From NCBI GenBank assembly GCA_009693795.1, contig SHWN01000002.1, positions 1 to 47,827 of the forward strand: a stretch of DNA of 47,827 bases, read 5' to 3'. The first letter of the stretch is position 1, and every line of letters starts with the position of its first letter. Shown piece after piece: positions 24,276 through 33,200 of the stretch. A model generated the notes under the pieces. The model searched no databases and had not been told where the DNA came from. It saw only the letters and a list, made by a program, of their open reading frames with translations. Source of the stretch: Acetobacteraceae bacterium (GTDB lineage Bacteria > Pseudomonadota > Alphaproteobacteria > Acetobacterales > Acetobacteraceae). The position numbers were made by a program, and so were the translations under genes.

Positions 24276-25523
24276 TTGACCCAATCGACCTTTGCGTCCC
24301 TCGGCTTGTCCGAGGCTATCCTGCGTGCGCTCGCCACGCAGAACTTTACCATTCCGACACCGATCCAGTCTGGCGCCATTCCGGCGCTGCTGGAAGGGCG
24401 CGATTTGCTCGGCGTCGCACAGACCGGCACCGGTAAGACGGCGGCCTTCGCGCTGCCCATCCTGCAAATGCTGGCGGCCACACCGTCCCGGCCCAAGCCG
24501 TTTTGCACGCGCGTGCTGATCCTGGCACCGACGCGGGAGCTGGCCTTGCAAATCGATGCCGCGATTAAGGATTTCAGTGCCGGGCAGCGCATCTTTACCT
24601 GCGCCATTTTGGGTGGCGTCGGACGTCGGCCGCAGGAAGAACGTATGAAGCGCGGCCCCGATATCGTTGTCGGGACGCCGGGGCGCATCAAGGATTTGAT
24701 GAACACGCGCCATCTACGTTTGGATGAAGTGACGCATTTTGTCCTCGACGAAGCCGACCGCATGCTTGATCTCGGCTTCATTAAGGATATCCGTCATATC
24801 TGTTCGGTGCTGCCGCAAAAGCGTCAGTCGCTGTTGTTCTCCGCCACCATGCCGACGGAAGTTGAGAAGTTGGCAAATACCTTGCTGCATCATCCAATAA
24901 AGGTGGAAATCACCCCGGATGTGCGCACGCCGGACAAGATCGAACAGGTCGTGCATTTCGTCGCCACCGCCGAAAAGCGCGCCTTTTTGCAAACCCTGCT
25001 GGAAGATGCCGGCATGGCGCGAGTGATCGTGTTTACCCGAACGAAACATGGCGCCGATCGGTTGGCCAATGGGCTGGAAGGGGGTGGTATCGTTGTGGAG
25101 GCGTTGCATGGCAATAAAAGCCAGTCACAGCGCGAAAAAGCGCTGGACCGGTTTCGCTCCGGCCGCGCCCGCGTGCTGGTGGCCACCGACATCGCCGCGC
25201 GCGGCATCGATGTGAATGGCATCACCCATGTGGTGAATTACGATCTTCCGGTGGAAGCGGAATCTTACGTCCATCGCATCGGCCGCACCGCGCGCGCCGG
25301 GGCCGCTGGCGTGGCGATCTCGCTGTGCGACCGGTCTGAATATGGCGCGCTACGCGCCATCGAACGGGCCGCAAAAATTCGCCTATTGCCCGACAATATG
25401 AGCCACGTGGGCCATGACGAAAAGAAGCCAGCCCACCCGCAGAACCGGCCCAATGGCGCCAAACCAGGCAACAAACATCGAAACCGCCGTACCTTCAGCG
25501 CACCAAGCCGCGCAGCGGCTTAA
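24276..25523 (+). CDS. DEAD-box RNA helicase (RhlE-like)
   Basis: A 415-residue ATP-dependent RNA helicase. Q motif F-N-FTIPTPIQ (about 24-31), motif I AQTGTGKT (48-55), APTRELA, TPGR, DEAD (158-161), SAT, ARGIDV and HRIGRTARAG are all present. A basic, low-complexity tail (HPQNRPNGAKPGNKHRNRR) follows residue 380. Start is taken as TTG 24276, with GGAGAG ten bases upstream; the frame is open to 24150 but that stretch has no RBS. It is the only intact gene in a decayed neighbourhood. Confidence 0.92.
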   Translation: MTQSTFASLGLSEAILRALATQNFTIPTPIQSGAIPALLEGRDLLGVAQTGTGKTAAFALPILQMLAATPSRPKPFCTRVLILAPTRELALQIDAAIKDFSAGQRIFTCAILGGVGRRPQEERMKRGPDIVVGTPGRIKDLMNTRHLRLDEVTHFVLDEADRMLDLGFIKDIRHICSVLPQKRQSLLFSATMPTEVEKLANTLLHHPIKVEITPDVRTPDKIEQVVHFVATAEKRAFLQTLLEDAGMARVIVFTRTKHGADRLANGLEGGGIVVEALHGNKSQSQREKALDRFRSGRARVLVATDIAARGIDVNGITHVVNYDLPVEAESYVHRIGRTARAGAAGVAISLCDRSEYGALRAIERAAKIRLLPDNMSHVGHDEKKPAHPQNRPNGAKPGNKHRNRRTFSAPSRAAA

Positions 25524-25547
25524 GGCTGGAGGTCTGTAAGGAAGTAT

Positions 25548-25564
25548 AGGGGGTTCGCCCCCCT
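25548..25564 (+). terminator. GC-rich tetraloop hairpin after the helicase
   Basis: A run of five G, TTCG and a run of C form a stable tetraloop hairpin 25 bases after the helicase stop. There is no U tract. It resembles the GC hairpins at 22668 and 42119 and may be part of the same repeat family. Confidence 0.45.
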
Positions 25565-25652
25565 GGACGCCTCCCACCAAGGATACCTGTTCAGTTTGTG
25601 ACGCGCTGTCTTAGTCTTCCGTGAAGAACTCAAACCCTTTAATTTATGATTA

Positions 25653-25778
25653 GAGCATTCGTAACCTAAGTCGGCACTTTCCCACTCCCCCACCCAGCCA
25701 CCCAACGAGCTTACACTGCTGTGGGTGGCCGGCTGCGGGAGCGGGAAGGTGCGGATTCAGCCTAAGCGGCGAATGCTC
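25653..25778. repeat. MITE-like long inverted repeat
   Basis: The left arm 25653-25704 and right arm 25722-25778 are imperfect inverted copies. Both begin GAGCATTCG at the outer end, share CGCAC/GGCAC-TTCCC-CTCCC blocks, and end with CCACCCA at a 17-base loop. The element is about 126 bp, non-coding and palindromic, as expected of a miniature inverted-repeat element or a very long hairpin. Confidence 0.65.
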
Positions 25779-25949
25779 AAGACTTTGGTTCCGGCAAGCA
25801 ATCGCGATTGCCGGGTTCCTGGCCTTCGCCCGGCGTTATCCTGCTAATTGATCCGATGCGATACGGTGTGTTTCGCTGCACCCTTGGCATTTGGTAAGCG
25901 TGATGCGGCCAGTGGAACGGCGTGATAGTGGGCAGCATGATCTGCTGCG

Positions 25950-26544
25950 CGCACGGCTGGGTCGGATTGTCGATCTCGCGCACCCGTTGGCGAAGCTGGC
26001 GTGCGGCACCTATCCGAGAATGCGGCTTTACCAATCCCATTCTCACCGACGGCGATCGCGGCATTACTGCCGGGCAGGGGCGGCTTCTGGCGGCGCGTAA
26101 GCTGCGCATGCCGAAGCGCCTTTCATCGAGCGGGCGCACCCCATCCCGGCGCAGAAGCAGGCCAACATCCTCGCTGAGAACCACCTCGCCCTATCCGCTG
26201 GTTGGGATAACGATCTACTCCGGCTGGAACTCGGGGCACTGCGGGCGGATGGGTTTGATCTGTCGCTCCCAGGCTTCGATATCAGCGAGATCGACGCCTT
26301 GTTCACGTTACCCGCTGGCGGCCTGTCTGGCCTCGATGACATTCCCGAGATTCCCGGTGATCCAGTCAGCCCCCCGGACGATATCTAGCTTCTCCGTCGG
26401 CACAACCTGATTTGCGATAATGCCACCGATCCGGCAGTTGTGGAGGCAGGGCTGGCAGGACTGCGCCCGCATCTGATGGTCATCGATCTCCCATATGGCG
26501 CGGATTATGACCTCCCGAGCGGGGGCTTTCGCATCCAATCGTGA
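25950..26544 (+). pseudogene. Decayed ParB-domain DNA methyltransferase (phage/defence type)
   Basis: The first half reads RECGFTNPILTDGDRGITAG with QGRLLAARKL, the ParB-like N-terminal domain of adenine DNA methyltransferases. The frame then shifts near 26105; homology continues as QKQANILAENHLALSAGWDN and DGFDLSLPGFDISEIDAL. TAG at 26386-26388 replaces the Trp of the expected LWLLG. NLICDNATDP follows, and the catalytic DPPY reads DLPY in HLMVIDLPYGADYD. The gene stops at 26544, well short of full length. Frameshift, nonsense and active-site loss all mark a pseudogene. Confidence 0.78.
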
Positions 26545-26609
26545 TCCCTTCGGCGTGATGTCAGCGTCCCTCTCTTTGGCCGCTCGGCAGCCTGGAGGGG
26601 CAAGCGGGG

Positions 26610-26690
26610 ATGATCGGCGTGGAGATAATTGGCAGGATCCGGCGCTCCTACTTAGAGCAGCAACGGCCAGTTAACGTCGTAGCGCTTTGA
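26610..26690 (+). mobile_element. IS21-family transposase (IstA) N-terminal fragment
   Basis: A 26-codon ORF, MIGVEIIGRIRRSYLEQQRP, resembles the first residues of IstA proteins (VETIGRIRRAYF-type starts) and then ends in TGA. GGAGGG lies about 15 bases upstream. Only the start of the gene survives, so this is a scar of an insertion sequence. The assignment is from a short match. Confidence 0.45.
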
Positions 26691-26851
26691 CAGAGCCCTC
26701 AGGCCCCCTCGACTATGCAGTTTCGCTCGCCGGACTGCCTCTGTTGTGGCGCTGCCCTGCAGAAGCTGGCCCATCGGGCGTTCCTCCATTCTGGAGAACT
26801 TAATACCCCATCAAACTCCGGGACTGAGCATCTAACGTTCAATCGCGCACA

Positions 26852-28447
26852 TTACGCGGCTATGTCTTCGCGGATCATGGTGGCGGCTTTTTCGCCGATC
26901 ATAATGGTGGGGGCGTTGGTGTTGCCGGTGGTGAGGGTGGGCATCACCGAGGCGTCGGCGATGCGCAGGCCGGTGAGGCCGCGGACGCGCAGGCGAGAAT
27001 CGACGACGGCGCCGGGGTCTTCGCCCATGCGGCAGGTGCCGACGGGGTGATAGATGGTGGTGCCGAAACGACGGGCGTAATCGGCCAGGGCGTCGTCCGA
27101 TTGCACCTCGGGGCCGGGCAGGATCTCGGCGACGCTGTGCTCGGCTAGGGCGGGTTGGGCGAAGATTTTTCGGACATAGCCCATGCCGGATTGCAGGACC
27201 TGCAAGTCGCTTTGCGCTGAGAGATAATTGGGGCGGATGATGGGTTTGGCGAATGGATCAGCGGAGGCGGCCATGATGCTACCGCGGCTATCGGGGCGGA
27301 CTGGGCAGATCGCGACCGTCATGCCTTTTTCGCGTTCGAGGGTGCCGAATTTGGTTGGGTCGTAGCTGGCAGGGGTAAACAGCAATTGCAGATCAGGGCT
27401 GGCAAGACCTTCACGCGAGCGGCAGAAAACCTGCGCGCTGGTGACGCCAAACGTTAAGGCGCCGTTGCCGGCGAGGGCGAACTTTACTGCCTCAGCCATC
27501 AGCGGCAGACCGCGCGAGAGCTGGTTGATGGACGTGGCGCTGCTCACGCGGTGCGAGACGCGCGTCACGTAATGATCCTGCAAATTGCCGCCGACATTGG
27601 CCATATCGTGGATCACGTCGACGCCGATGGATTGCAGATGTGCGGCGGGGCCGATGCCGGAGAGTTGCAGAAGATGCGGCGAATTCACCGTGCCACCCGA
27701 TAGAATAATTTCCCGCGTCGCGCGCAGTTCGCGGTCCTGGCCGTTTTGGCGGAAGGCGACGCCGACGCATTTCTTGCCGTCGAATAACAGGCGGGTGGCG
27801 ATCGAGTTGGTCTCTACGCGCAAATTCCGCCGCCCCTTTGCCGCCGCCAAAAATGTGCGGGCGGTGGAGCCGCGCCATTGGCCTTTACGGGTCATTTGCG
27901 AATAGCCGACACCTTCCTGTTCCTCGCCGTTTAGATCGCGCCGAAACGCATGGCCGGCCTGTTGCGCGGCGGCGACGAAGGCGTGCGTCAGGGGTAGGAT
28001 GGTGCGGTAATCCTCCACTTGCAGCACGCCACCTTTGCCGCGGAAATTCGGATCGCCGCCTTGCACGTAATTTTCCGATTTGCGGAAGACGGGCAGCACA
28101 TCGTCATAACTCCAGCCGCGCGCGCCCATTTGCGACCAGCCATCGAAATCGGCGGGATTACCGCGCACGTAGAGCATGCCGTTGATGGAGCTGGAGCCGC
28201 CGAGCGTCTTGCCGCGCGGCCAGTGAATGGCGCGCCCATTGGTGCCGGGTTCGGGCTGGGAAGCAAAATTCCAGTTAAGGGTTGGGTGATGAAGCAGCCT
28301 GAGAATCCCTGCGGGGATATGGATCCACGGATGCGAATCTTTCGGGCCGGCTTCCAGCAGCACCACGCGCGCGCCGGTTTCGCTCAGCCGGCTGGCGACG
28401 ACGCAGCCGGCGGAACCGGCGCCCACGACGATATATTCGGCATCCAT
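26852..28447 (-). CDS. GMC-family FAD oxidoreductase (choline dehydrogenase-like)
   Basis: A 531-residue flavoprotein alcohol oxidoreductase. The FAD-binding GAGSAGCVVASRLSE is at the N-terminus, the GMC signature HWPRGKTLGGSSSINGMLYVRG follows residue 75, GGTVNSPHLLQLSGIGP is the second GMC motif, and the C-terminal HPVGTCRMG carries the catalytic His. GAGGAA lies six bases before ATG 28447. It starts 20 bases after the DsbD-like gene and is probably cotranscribed. The alcohol substrate is not predictable. Confidence 0.93.
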   Translation of the reverse strand: MDAEYIVVGAGSAGCVVASRLSETGARVVLLEAGPKDSHPWIHIPAGILRLLHHPTLNWNFASQPEPGTNGRAIHWPRGKTLGGSSSINGMLYVRGNPADFDGWSQMGARGWSYDDVLPVFRKSENYVQGGDPNFRGKGGVLQVEDYRTILPLTHAFVAAAQQAGHAFRRDLNGEEQEGVGYSQMTRKGQWRGSTARTFLAAAKGRRNLRVETNSIATRLLFDGKKCVGVAFRQNGQDRELRATREIILSGGTVNSPHLLQLSGIGPAAHLQSIGVDVIHDMANVGGNLQDHYVTRVSHRVSSATSINQLSRGLPLMAEAVKFALAGNGALTFGVTSAQVFCRSREGLASPDLQLLFTPASYDPTKFGTLEREKGMTVAICPVRPDSRGSIMAASADPFAKPIIRPNYLSAQSDLQVLQSGMGYVRKIFAQPALAEHSVAEILPGPEVQSDDALADYARRFGTTIYHPVGTCRMGEDPGAVVDSRLRVRGLTGLRIADASVMPTLTTGNTNAPTIMIGEKAATMIREDIAA

Positions 28448-28467
28448 ATGCTGTTCCTCACGCGCTT

Positions 28468-30561
28468 TCAGTTGGCGGCGATTGCCGCCAGCACCGTGCC
28501 CTCGGTAAGCAATTGCGGCAAGATGTGGCCAGCTTTGCCCAGGGGTAAACCGGCGGGAAAGAAGACATAAAGTGGCACACCGTCGCGCCCGTGCTCGCGC
28601 AAGAAGATGGTGATGGCATGGTCCTGGCGGGTCCAGTCGCCTTTTAAATAAACGATCTTTCGTTCCTCGAAGGCGACGCGGACCGCAGCGGGGGCCAGGG
28701 CGATCCGTTCATTCACCAGACAGGTGATGCACCAGGCGGCGGTCATGTTGACAAAAACCGGGCTTCCAGCGGCGCGCAGGGCAGCCAGACGGGCGGGTGA
28801 AAACGCTTCCACGCCGGCCGCAGCGAGCGGGCGCCCGGCCTCGGGCGGCTGGGCGGCGAGGCCGGGCAGCAAGGCCAGAGCAATCCCTAGCGCAAGGCTG
28901 GCCAGGGCATGAAATAGGCCCGGACGTGACGCCCGCTGCGCATGGCCCAAAGCCCAGCCGGCGACGCCGATCAACAAGGCTCCAGCTAAAACGAACAGCA
29001 CGCCGGACGGGCCGAGTAACTGGCTGACCACCCACACCAACCAGATGGTGGCAGCATACATGGGAAACGCCAGGATTTGCCGCAGCAGATCCATCCAGGG
29101 GCCGGGGCGCGGCAACGACCGTGCCAAGCCGGGGATCAACACCAGCGCGACATAGGGCGCGGCCAGGCCCAAGCCCATGGCCAGAAACACCGCCAATGTA
29201 ACGCCCGGGCTGGCGGCCAGGGCCGCGGCGATGGCGGCGCCCATGAAAGGGGCGGTGCACGGGGTGGCGACCAGGGCCGCGAGCAGGCCAGTGGCGAAAT
29301 TTCCTACCGCGCCGCCGCGCATTACCAGGGTTTGGCCCACTCCCGCGAGGCGGGTTGCAACCTGGAAAACGCCGGACAGATTGAGCCCGACGGCGAAAAA
29401 CACCCAGGCCATGACGGCGACGAAGGCCGGCGACTGGAACTGAAACCCCCAGCCCGCCGCCCCACCGGCCTGACGTGTCGCGAGCAGGGCAGAAGCCAGG
29501 ATGGCAAAAGCCGCCAGAATACCCAGCGTATAAAACGCCGCGCCTTGGCGGGCGGCGCGGCGCGGCTGGCCTGCAAGACCGGCAAGCGATACCGCCTTCA
29601 TGGCGAGCACGGGGAAGACGCAGGGCATCAAATTGAGGATCAGGCCGCCGAGAAAAGCGAACAAGGCAGCCTGGGCGAAGGGCAGGCGGACCGAGAAGGG
29701 CGATGGGGGGACCGTCAGCATGGCCGGCACACCCGGTATGTCGGACGGCCGCGACGCCGTCAGAGAAAATGCACTGCGTTGGCCGGCGCGGTCGGAAACC
29801 ACCAGCACCCCGGCGAAATCCGCCTCCAGAGCCCGCTCAGCCAAGCTCAGCCGCAAGGTCAGGCGGTCAGCATCCATGGCGACGGGCTGGGGCTTGCTGT
29901 GGGTAATCCGATCCGGGTCATAGGGAAAGAACCAGGCTTCCGCCGGCTGGGTCTGGGCAATGTCGGGGCTTGCGATCACCAGCGCGCCGTCTGCCGTAAT
30001 CTGTGCCGAGCCAGGGAGCAGGCGCGGCACGGTTTCTTCGGCCGCAACAAAAAGCGGCGTTTCGGCGGCGGGCAGGCCGGGCCCGCTGGCGAGGGCTAGG
30101 CGGAATTTACCTTCCTCCGGCACGCAGATTTTTTCACAGATGAGCCAGTTTGCGGTGGCTTCAATGGGGCCAATTTCGGCGCCTGGGGTGATCGTCACGG
30201 CGAGCAGCACATCCCCGGTATAGCCGTAGGTCATCAACGGGCCTTCGGGCAAGCGCTCGGGTGTCGGCCATGCGATCTTGGATGCCTGCGCGCCGGCGGG
30301 CAGCGTGACGGAAAAATCCGGCGGCAGGCCAGCATCGCCGGAATTGCGCCAATAGATGTGCCAGCCAGGGCTGAGGCGAAAGCGTAGGCCGAGGCGGAAG
30401 GGCTGCCCGGGCATGGGGGCGTCGGTGTCGGAGATGAGGGTGACACTGGCGCGCGGGCTGCGCACGGCGGTGCTTTCCGCCGCGCCGGCTGGGGCGGTCA
30501 CCGCTAGCAGCATCAGCAAGGCGACAAGCCAGAGTATGCGCATACGGTTCATATCGTGCAT
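28468..30561 (-). CDS. Thiol:disulfide interchange protein, ScsB/DsbD type
   Basis: A 697-residue membrane protein that carries electrons from cytoplasmic thioredoxin to the periplasm. It has a signal peptide (MRILWLVALLMLLAVTAPAGA), an N-terminal periplasmic domain with a Cys pair (LICEKICVP), and a central CcdA/DsbD-like region of about eight membrane segments with the redox Cys in NLMPCVFPVL and ATPCTAPF. The C-terminal thioredoxin-like domain has AWCITC (Cys611, Cys614). The large N-terminal domain favours the ScsB branch. Start is uncertain among ATG 30561, 30552 and 30543; none has a clear RBS. Divergent from hrpB. Confidence 0.92.
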   Translation of the reverse strand: MHDMNRMRILWLVALLMLLAVTAPAGAAESTAVRSPRASVTLISDTDAPMPGQPFRLGLRFRLSPGWHIYWRNSGDAGLPPDFSVTLPAGAQASKIAWPTPERLPEGPLMTYGYTGDVLLAVTITPGAEIGPIEATANWLICEKICVPEEGKFRLALASGPGLPAAETPLFVAAEETVPRLLPGSAQITADGALVIASPDIAQTQPAEAWFFPYDPDRITHSKPQPVAMDADRLTLRLSLAERALEADFAGVLVVSDRAGQRSAFSLTASRPSDIPGVPAMLTVPPSPFSVRLPFAQAALFAFLGGLILNLMPCVFPVLAMKAVSLAGLAGQPRRAARQGAAFYTLGILAAFAILASALLATRQAGGAAGWGFQFQSPAFVAVMAWVFFAVGLNLSGVFQVATRLAGVGQTLVMRGGAVGNFATGLLAALVATPCTAPFMGAAIAAALAASPGVTLAVFLAMGLGLAAPYVALVLIPGLARSLPRPGPWMDLLRQILAFPMYAATIWLVWVVSQLLGPSGVLFVLAGALLIGVAGWALGHAQRASRPGLFHALASLALGIALALLPGLAAQPPEAGRPLAAAGVEAFSPARLAALRAAGSPVFVNMTAAWCITCLVNERIALAPAAVRVAFEERKIVYLKGDWTRQDHAITIFLREHGRDGVPLYVFFPAGLPLGKAGHILPQLLTEGTVLAAIAAN

Positions 30562-30609
30562 CGGTGGTAAAAATGCCAGCGCTACGGCGTCATGCTACCA
30601 GCATCCCGC

Positions 30610-33042
30610 ATGACCCATTTTTCGTTTCCTGACCTACCCGTGGCCGACGCGTTGCCGGCGCTGTTGGCGGCGCTGGCGGATGGGCTCAATGCCGTGCTGG
30701 TGGCCCCGCCGGGCGCCGGCAAGACGACCCTGGTGCCGCTGCATCTGCTGCGGGCACCGTGGCGCGGCGATCAGCGCATCGTGATGCTGGAGCCACGCCG
30801 GCTAGCGGCGCGGGCGGCGGCGACGCGGATGGCATCCCTACTTGGCGAGGCTGTGGGCGAGACAGTGGGTTACCGGACGCGGATGGAAAGTGCGGTCTCC
30901 GCGCGGACCAGAATCGAGGTGGTGACGGAGGGCATATTGGTCCGCCGCTTGCAGTCCGATCCGGGGTTGGACGGCGTGGCGGCAGTAATTTTCGACGAGG
31001 TGCATGAACGGGCACTGGAGGGTGACCTAGCGCTCGCCTTTTGCCTGGATCTACAACGCGCGTTGCGCCCCGAATTTCGTCTGCTGGCGATGTCGGCGAC
31101 GCCGGATACGGCGCGGCTGGTAGCGTTGTTGGCGGCGGCGCTGATCGAGAGCCCCGGGAAAATATTTCCGGTGGTGGTGCGCCATGCGGGGCGCGATCTC
31201 GCGAGTGTGCGCGATTTGCCGGAGGCTATGGCCCGCGCGGTGCGGATGGCCTTGGCCGAGCATGAGGGAGATATTCTAGCATTTCTGCCGGGCATGGGGG
31301 ACATCAGGCGCACGCAAGCCGCGCTAGATCGCTGCGGGGCGCTGGTGTTGCCGCTGCATGGCGATCTGCCGGTGGCCGAGCAGGATCTTGCGTTGCGGCC
31401 GGCAGACGGACGGCGGGTGGTGCTGGCGACCTCGATCGCCGAAACATCTCTGACCGTGCCGGGGGTGCGGATTGTCATCGATGGCGGTTGGCGGCGGGCG
31501 CCGCGGCTAGATGCAGCGACGGGGCTGACAAGGCTTTCTACGCTGCGGATCAGCCGGGCGGCGGCGGAACAACGCTCCGGGCGCGCGGGGCGGGAAGCGC
31601 CGGGGGTGGCGATCCGGCTGTGGTCCCCTGCTCTGCATCGCGGGCTGGCGGCGCAGGAGAGGCCGGAGATTCTGGAAGCCGAACTGTCTTCCCTGTTGCT
31701 GGATTGCGCTGGTTGGGGCGCAGCGCCTGGTGATCTGCCGTTCGCCGACCCCCCCCCTCGGGGGCCGTTGGCGGCGGCGGCGGTGTTGCTGCGGGAATTG
31801 GGGGCGCTGGATAATGACGGCCGCATCACCGATACGGGACGGCGGATGGTGGTGCTGGGGGCGCATCCTAGGCTAGCGGCAATGATGCTGGCGGCGGGCT
31901 CGGCGGAAGAAGCGGCGTTGGCAGCGACTTTGGCGGCAATTCTAGAAGAACGAGATATGTTTCGCGGCCCCGAGGCTCCGGCCGATATCGGGCTGCGGCT
32001 GGCGGCCTTGGCCGCGGGCGATGCGGCGGCGGATCGCGGCGTGCTGGGGCGGGTGCGTCAGGCGGCAGGTCAGTATCGGCGGCGGTTGCGGCTGCCGGGC
32101 GGTGTGGTGCCCGATGGCGATGCGGGCATGTTGCTGGCGGCAGGGTTTCCTGACCGGATTGCGCAAGCGCGCGGGGAAATCGGCGCATTCCGGCTGTCCG
32201 GTGGCGGCGCCGGAAAATTGCCGCGCGCCGACAAGCTGGCGACGGCGCGCTTCCTGGTGGTGCCGGCACTGGAAATGAAGCTTTCCGCGCGCATCCGGCT
32301 GGCGGCGCCACTGGACCCCGATGCCTTGCCACAAGCGCTGGCGGTACGGGTAACGGAAACAGTGGAAACAACGCTCGACCCGACCTCCGGCGCGCTTTTG
32401 GCTCGGCGGCGGCGGCGGTTGGGAACAATTATCCTGTCCGACCGGATCGAGCAGGCCGATCCCACCGATCTGGCCGGCGCGCTGGCAGATACGATCGCGG
32501 GGCAAGGCTTGCGCCCGCTGGACTGGACCGAGGCGGCGCGGCAATGGCAGGCCCGTGTGGCGTGGATGCGGGGGCTGGAGACGGAAGCATGGCCGGACCT
32601 GTCTGATGCCGCCCTGATCGCCACGGTTCGCGATTGGCTGGCACCTTATTTGGTCGGCTGCACGAAGCTGGCAGACGCGGGGAAACTAGAGCTGCTGGCC
32701 ATCCTGCGCGACCGGCTGGGCCGGGAGGCGGTAGCTCGACTGGATCGGGACGTGCCGGTGGCCTTGGCCCTGCCGGCCGGCCGGGCTGTTATCGACTACA
32801 CGCAGCCCGAGCCCGTGGCCTCGGCACGGGCGCAGGCGTTTTTCGGCTTGGCGCAGACCCCGGTGCTGGCGGGCGGGCGGATCAAATTGAAACTGGCCTT
32901 GCTATCGCCGGCGCAACGTCCGGTGGCGATCACCGCCGATATCGCCGGGTTCTGGAAAACTGGCTGGGCCGATGTGCTCAAGGAGATGCGGGGGCGCTAT
33001 CCGAGGCATAACTGGCCGGAGGATGGGGGGAAGGGCGTCTGA
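30610..33042 (+). CDS. hrpB: ATP-dependent helicase HrpB
   Basis: An 810-residue DEAH-type helicase of full family length. Motif I is PPGAGKTT (33-40), the DEVHER box is at 129-134, SATPDT is motif III, and EQRSGRAGR motif VI. The C-terminal HrpB domain ends with RYPRHNWPED. ATG 30610 gives the family-typical start; ATG 30592 is an alternative. Its role in bacteria is poorly defined; some relatives affect mRNA processing or stress. Confidence 0.95.
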   Translation: MTHFSFPDLPVADALPALLAALADGLNAVLVAPPGAGKTTLVPLHLLRAPWRGDQRIVMLEPRRLAARAAATRMASLLGEAVGETVGYRTRMESAVSARTRIEVVTEGILVRRLQSDPGLDGVAAVIFDEVHERALEGDLALAFCLDLQRALRPEFRLLAMSATPDTARLVALLAAALIESPGKIFPVVVRHAGRDLASVRDLPEAMARAVRMALAEHEGDILAFLPGMGDIRRTQAALDRCGALVLPLHGDLPVAEQDLALRPADGRRVVLATSIAETSLTVPGVRIVIDGGWRRAPRLDAATGLTRLSTLRISRAAAEQRSGRAGREAPGVAIRLWSPALHRGLAAQERPEILEAELSSLLLDCAGWGAAPGDLPFADPPPRGPLAAAAVLLRELGALDNDGRITDTGRRMVVLGAHPRLAAMMLAAGSAEEAALAATLAAILEERDMFRGPEAPADIGLRLAALAAGDAAADRGVLGRVRQAAGQYRRRLRLPGGVVPDGDAGMLLAAGFPDRIAQARGEIGAFRLSGGGAGKLPRADKLATARFLVVPALEMKLSARIRLAAPLDPDALPQALAVRVTETVETTLDPTSGALLARRRRRLGTIILSDRIEQADPTDLAGALADTIAGQGLRPLDWTEAARQWQARVAWMRGLETEAWPDLSDAALIATVRDWLAPYLVGCTKLADAGKLELLAILRDRLGREAVARLDRDVPVALALPAGRAVIDYTQPEPVASARAQAFFGLAQTPVLAGGRIKLKLALLSPAQRPVAITADIAGFWKTGWADVLKEMRGRYPRHNWPEDGGKGV

Positions 33043-33200
33043 CAGGGCCGGGGCCCCGCTGTTGGTAAATTTGACTCTCGGCAAGCCACAAAGGTTACAG
33101 CGATTTATAAATCCTATTCTTGTTGTGTCCCGGCGCGCGTGCCATGTCCTGAGGCATGGCGTCATAGTTGCTTCGCACAGTCACAGGAGAGTTTCAGACG

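Noticed and set aside
25777-26184. 135-codon minus-strand ORF
   Set aside because: The plus strand here encodes the methyltransferase remnant; the minus frame has no family resemblance.
1-26544. Stop-codon recoding, because several stops replace Trp codons (581-583, 353-355, 26386-26388)
   Set aside because: All occur in genes that also have frameshifts or lost active sites, while Trp codons in intact genes are TGG. They fit TGG to TAG/TGA decay.
29077-30099. 340-codon plus-strand ORF opposite the DsbD-like gene
   Set aside because: Composition dominated by Gly, Arg, Gln and His, as expected of a shadow frame; the minus strand has full domain support.
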